Assembly (NCBI GenBank): GCA_043758025.1
Contig: JAYVOH010000339.1
Span: forward strand, 1 to 7,409
Direction: 5' to 3'
DNA length: 7,409 bases
Source of the DNA: VFKE01 sp043758025
Lineage (GTDB): Bacteria; Verrucomicrobiota; Verrucomicrobiia; Verrucomicrobiales; Verrucomicrobiaceae
A model generated the notes under the pieces. It did no database searches and was not told the origin of the DNA. It worked only from the letters and a program-made list of their open reading frames with translations. Positions 6,292 through 7,409 of this stretch are shown piece after piece; position 1 is the stretch's first letter; the number at the start of each line of letters is the position of its first letter. Position numbers and translations under genes: made by a program.

Positions 6292-7409
6292 TCAGGCCAA
6301 AATGCCTTTGACCAAGTGCGCTTCTTCCACACCGGTAAGGCGCACGTTGAGGCTGCGGAATTTGTGGGTGAAGCGCTGATGATCAATGCCCAGACAATGG
6401 AGGATGGTGGCGTGAAGGTCGCGAATGTGCACAGGGTTTTCGGCGATGTTGTAGCAGAAGTCGTCGGTGGCACCGTATTCCATGCCGCCTTTGATGCCCC
6501 CGCCTGCGAGCCAGACGGTGAAGCTGCGCCCGTGATGGTCGCGCCCCATGCCGGGATCGCCCAGCTTGCCCTGACTGAAAACAGTGCGGCCAAACTCGGT
6601 GGCGAAGACGACGAGCGTGTCCTCAAGCAGACCTCTTTGCTTGAGGTCTTTGATCAGCGCGGCGGTGGGCTGGTCAATGTCGCGACATTGATTGGGAATC
6701 TGCCGGTTGATGGCGATATGCTGATCCCAGCCACGATGAAAAAGTTGCACAAAGCGCACGTTCCGCACCAGCAACCGGCGGGCGAGCAGACAGTTGTAGG
6801 CGTAGTTACCTGGCCGGTGGACTTCAGGGCCGTAGGCTTCGAGCGTGGCCTTTGATTCCTTGCTGATGTCGCCCGGATTGTTCAGTCGAATTCCGTTCAC
6901 CCCGTCCACATCCTGACCAGAGCCGCGATTCGGCGTGGAAATTTTCAGCACTTTCACCGGGTGCAGTTTCAAGCCCTGGCCACGCGCTGCGAGTTTCTTC
7001 TGCTCGCGCTGCTCCCATGCTTTCAGTGTCGTGCTGTCGGGCTGTGTGAGACTGTTCTTCAGTGCTGCGATCTGCTTCTCCAATCCCGGCGGCTCATCAG
7101 TCTTGAGCACTGTCTTCTCCTTCATGGACGGGCCGAGGTTGATGCCGCCGTTGCCGTCGAGACCGCCGTTGCCCAGCGTTTTAAAGAACGCAAACATCTG
7201 GTAGTAATCCTTCTGCGTGATGGGATCGAACTTGTGGTTGTGGCATTGCGCGCAACCGAGGGTGAAGCCGAGCACCGATTCTCCCAGCGTCTTCACGCGG
7301 TCGGCGTTGTAATACCATTTGGAGGTATCAATCAGTAAAACGTTGCGCGCATTGCGTTCTCTATGAACTTGGGAGGATGGCGTTGCCATCCAAGCCAGTA
7401 GCGAGGGGT
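6292..7409 (-). CDS. DUF1549 (PSCyt1-type) segment fused in frame to DUF1501 C-terminal half; partial, probable chimera
   Basis: The frame is open to the right edge, so its start is not seen; the ATG at 7389 is probably internal. The first part carries the DUF1549 core at about 7180-7299, RVKTLGESVLGFTLGCAQCH then NHKFDPITQKDYY, including the haem-type CAQCH (7240-7254). A charged helical stretch follows (about 6960-7100). From the Asp codon at 6868-6870, DISKESKATLEAYG starts sequence typical of the second half of DUF1501 proteins: CLLARRL, FHRGWDQH (6718-6741), ATEFGRT (6583-6603), RDHHGR (6526-6543), and the usual ending with DLHATILHCLG. DUF1501 proteins belong to the alkaline phosphatase/sulfatase-like fold and are normally exported; DUF1549-DUF1553 proteins are their usual operon partners. 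DUF1553 and the DUF1501 N-terminus are missing, which suggests a deletion that joined two genes. Each half is recognised with good confidence; whether the product works is unknown. Confidence 0.75.
   Translation of the reverse strand, partial: PSLLAWMATPSSQVHRERNARNVLLIDTSKWYYNADRVKTLGESVLGFTLGCAQCHNHKFDPITQKDYYQMFAFFKTLGNGGLDGNGGINLGPSMKEKTVLKTDEPPGLEKQIAALKNSLTQPDSTTLKAWEQREQKKLAARGQGLKLHPVKVLKISTPNRGSGQDVDGVNGIRLNNPGDISKESKATLEAYGPEVHRPGNYAYNCLLARRLLVRNVRFVQLFHRGWDQHIAINRQIPNQCRDIDQPTAALIKDLKQRGLLEDTLVVFATEFGRTVFSQGKLGDPGMGRDHHGRSFTVWLAGGGIKGGMEYGATDDFCYNIAENPVHIRDLHATILHCLGIDHQRFTHKFRSLNVRLTGVEEAHLVKGILA
7375..7391. repeat. Short perfect hairpin
   Basis: GGATGGC and GCCATCC form a perfect seven-base-pair stem around the loop GTT. 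It lies in the open minus-strand frame just inside the right edge, next to an AT-richer patch. No T-run follows on either strand inside the window, so it is not called a terminator. Confidence 0.4.

Noticed and set aside
6272..6293. Possible terminator: GATTG ... CAATC at the argD end
   Set aside because: The stem is five base pairs with a 12-base loop, and no T-run follows on either strand.
6274..6855. Plus-strand open frame of 193 codons overlapping the argD end
   Set aside because: It is antisense to the DUF1501 part, whose conserved motifs are on the minus strand. The apparent protein has no family features.

Overview
The window reads as a chromosomal piece from a bacterium of the PVC group, most likely Verrucomicrobiota (a Limisphaerales/Pedosphaera-like lineage) and less likely Planctomycetota. 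The support is the combination of a HEAT-repeat plus c-type haem protein of the PVC 'membrane-bound dehydrogenase' kind, DUF1549 and DUF1501 sequences, a sialate O-acetylesterase remnant, and genes with almost no Shine-Dalgarno sequences. This placement is inference from gene content; no marker gene is present.

Layout, left to right. Positions 2-1165 (+) hold the C-terminal part of a PVC-type HEAT/cytochrome c protein whose start lies outside the window. Positions 1166-1509 hold no intact gene. They contain the first ~47 codons of a sialate O-acetylesterase, with signal peptide and the SDHMVLQRDRPVPVWG hallmark, broken by a frameshift in a T-run and ending abruptly. Positions 1510-1586 (-) are tRNA-Pro(GGG) with an encoded CCA; its 5' leader and 3' trailer are complementary. 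Positions 1587-1741 are a divergent intergenic region with a plausible tRNA promoter and only weak candidates for an arg promoter.

Positions 1742-6281 (+) are a compact arginine-biosynthesis operon, argC-argJ-argB-argD. All four genes are intact with recognisable catalytic residues. argC and argJ are separated by 24 bases; argJ/argB and argB/argD overlap by one base (TGATG and TAATG), which suggests translational coupling. Together the products convert N-acetylglutamate to ornithine: ArgB phosphorylates it, ArgC reduces it, ArgD transaminates it, and ArgJ moves the acetyl group from N-acetylornithine back to glutamate. ArgB has the N-terminal helix and C-terminal signature of arginine-inhibited enzymes, so feedback control is likely at that step. 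argF and argG are not in the window.

Positions 6292-7409 (-) converge on argD, with 10 bases between the stop codons. They hold an open frame that runs off the right edge. It joins a DUF1549 (PSCyt1-type, CAQCH) segment in frame to the C-terminal half of a DUF1501 protein. These two families are normally separate adjacent genes, so this looks like a deletion-born chimera. No new multi-gene system is visible. The unusual items are the chimera, the decayed esterase beside the tRNA, and the paired flanks of the tRNA.
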